Shown here in pieces: positions 63,761 to 64,000 of a stretch of DNA of 64,000 nucleotides. Where the stretch lies: the NCBI GenBank assembly GCA_963827605.1, contig CAWHBK010000002.1, forward strand, positions 806,001 to 870,000. The letters run 5' to 3'. Numbering within the stretch: position 1 is the first letter of the stretch; each line of letters starts with the position of its first letter. A model generated the notes under the pieces. The model was not told the origin of the DNA, ran no database searches, and was given only the letters and a program-made list of their open reading frames with translations. The position numbers and the translations under genes are program-made. This DNA comes from DSYU01 sp963827605. Its GTDB lineage: Bacteria > Chloroflexota > Anaerolineae > Anaerolineales > Anaerolineaceae.

Positions 63761-64000
63761 ATGTTGAAGATCATGATCATCGACAATAATATACTTTTTC
63801 GAGAAGGACTCTCGAACTTGCTCCAGCGAGAGGCAGGCATTCAAATTGTTGGAGAAGCAGGATCGATCATCGAAGCCATGGAGATGAGTAAGGGCCTCGA
63901 ACCAAACCTGGCTCTGGTCGAAGCGGAACTGCCGGATATGGATGACTTCACCGGGATCAGGCGCCTGCGCGCGCAGCATCCCCGCATGCAGGTTGTTCTG
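63761..64000 (+). CDS. Response regulator receiver domain with Glu at the phospho-acceptor position, cut by window end
   Basis: Eighty residues are visible: MLKIMIIDNNILFREGLSNL, then QREAGIQIVGEAGSIIEAME, then LEPNLALVEAELPDMDDF. The NarL-type receiver fold is clear. The usual phospho-acceptor Asp in LLDLxMPxMDG is replaced by Glu (E54 in LVEAELPDM), and the acidic pair is D8-N9 instead of two acids. This is an atypical receiver that may act independently of phosphorylation. The rest of the gene, presumably with a LuxR-type HTH, is outside the window. Its expression may be set by the RNA leader upstream. Confidence 0.8.
   Translation, partial: MLKIMIIDNNILFREGLSNLLQREAGIQIVGEAGSIIEAMEMSKGLEPNLALVEAELPDMDDFTGIRRLRAQHPRMQVVL

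Noticed and set aside
1..64000. CRISPR arrays, rRNA genes, prophage or insertion-sequence genes
   Set aside because: No regularly spaced repeats, no rRNA-like segments and no transposase, integrase or phage structural motifs were seen in any frame.

Overview
The window looks like a bacterial chromosome segment from a GC-rich, Gram-variable lineage. I infer Chloroflexota, class Anaerolineae. The basis is the style of the gene set: Pro/Thr-rich lipoprotein linkers, a very large lipoprotein alpha-2-macroglobulin with Big_5-like domains, an ECF sigma factor with a FecR-like partner, LacI-controlled sugar operons, PrsW and site-2 proteases, and a quinate-dehydrogenase-like/nucleotidyltransferase/PAP2 operon. 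No rRNA or marker gene is present to prove this. There is no phage, insertion sequence or CRISPR array. The only RNA gene I can support is a selenocysteine tRNA (40682-40777).

Layout. 1-4.1 kb: a broken B12-binding radical SAM gene and a response regulator/histidine kinase pair. 4.1-11.8 kb, minus strand: a LacI regulator, a maltose-type ABC importer (binding protein plus two permeases, no ATPase) and a GH13 maltodextrin hydrolase, forming an alpha-glucan uptake locus. 11.8-15.2 kb: a MacAB-type efflux system. 15.4-20.4 kb: a putative membrane-anchored metallopeptidase, an FmdB zinc ribbon, guanylate kinase, a rhomboid protease and an AspT-like transporter. 20.5-21.2 kb: a membrane protein/XRE regulator module with a textbook sigma-A promoter whose -10 overlaps a palindrome. 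21.2-27.4 kb: one giant alpha-2-macroglobulin gene. 27.6-33.7 kb: the dehydrogenase-like/nucleotidyltransferase/PAP2 operon, an amidase, DegV and an ATP-grasp ligase. 33.9-37.6 kb: an ABC-2 exporter. 37.8-40.5 kb: sigma factor/FecR pair. 40.7-51.5 kb: tRNA-Sec, a site-2 protease, then a long minus-strand block with rhodanese, phosphomutase, RarA, a 34-residue basic protein, PrsW, EamA, a D-2-hydroxyacid dehydrogenase, a two-subunit CoA-transferase and a pyrroline-5-carboxylate dehydrogenase-like enzyme. 51.7-56.7 kb: a glycosyltransferase, a PIG-L deacetylase, a DUF429-like protein, a UbiA prenyltransferase and a double-MerR regulator. 56.7-64 kb: a truncated GH65 phosphorylase under a LacI regulator, a jelly-roll protein, a methyltransferase, EamA, membrane and coiled proteins, and a response regulator cut by the window end.

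Quality caution. About 17 genes are split by single-base frameshifts, many in homopolymers, and they cluster at 40.8-51.5 kb while 28.5-40.5 kb is clean. I read these mainly as sequencing or assembly errors and give the restored gene span, naming the frameshift positions.

The most interesting signals are: a leader before 63761 with two mutually exclusive foldings, one of which sequesters the ribosome-binding site of a response regulator that lacks its phospho-acceptor aspartate; a 99-bp palindromic element inserted in frame in a LacI gene, with two further long perfect palindromes inside or at the end of neighbouring genes; the promoter-operator of the XRE module; an uncharacterised HExxH membrane protein; a thioester-less macroglobulin; and a set of genes with a -10 box 6-8 nt from the start codon and no Shine-Dalgarno, which suggests leaderless transcripts.
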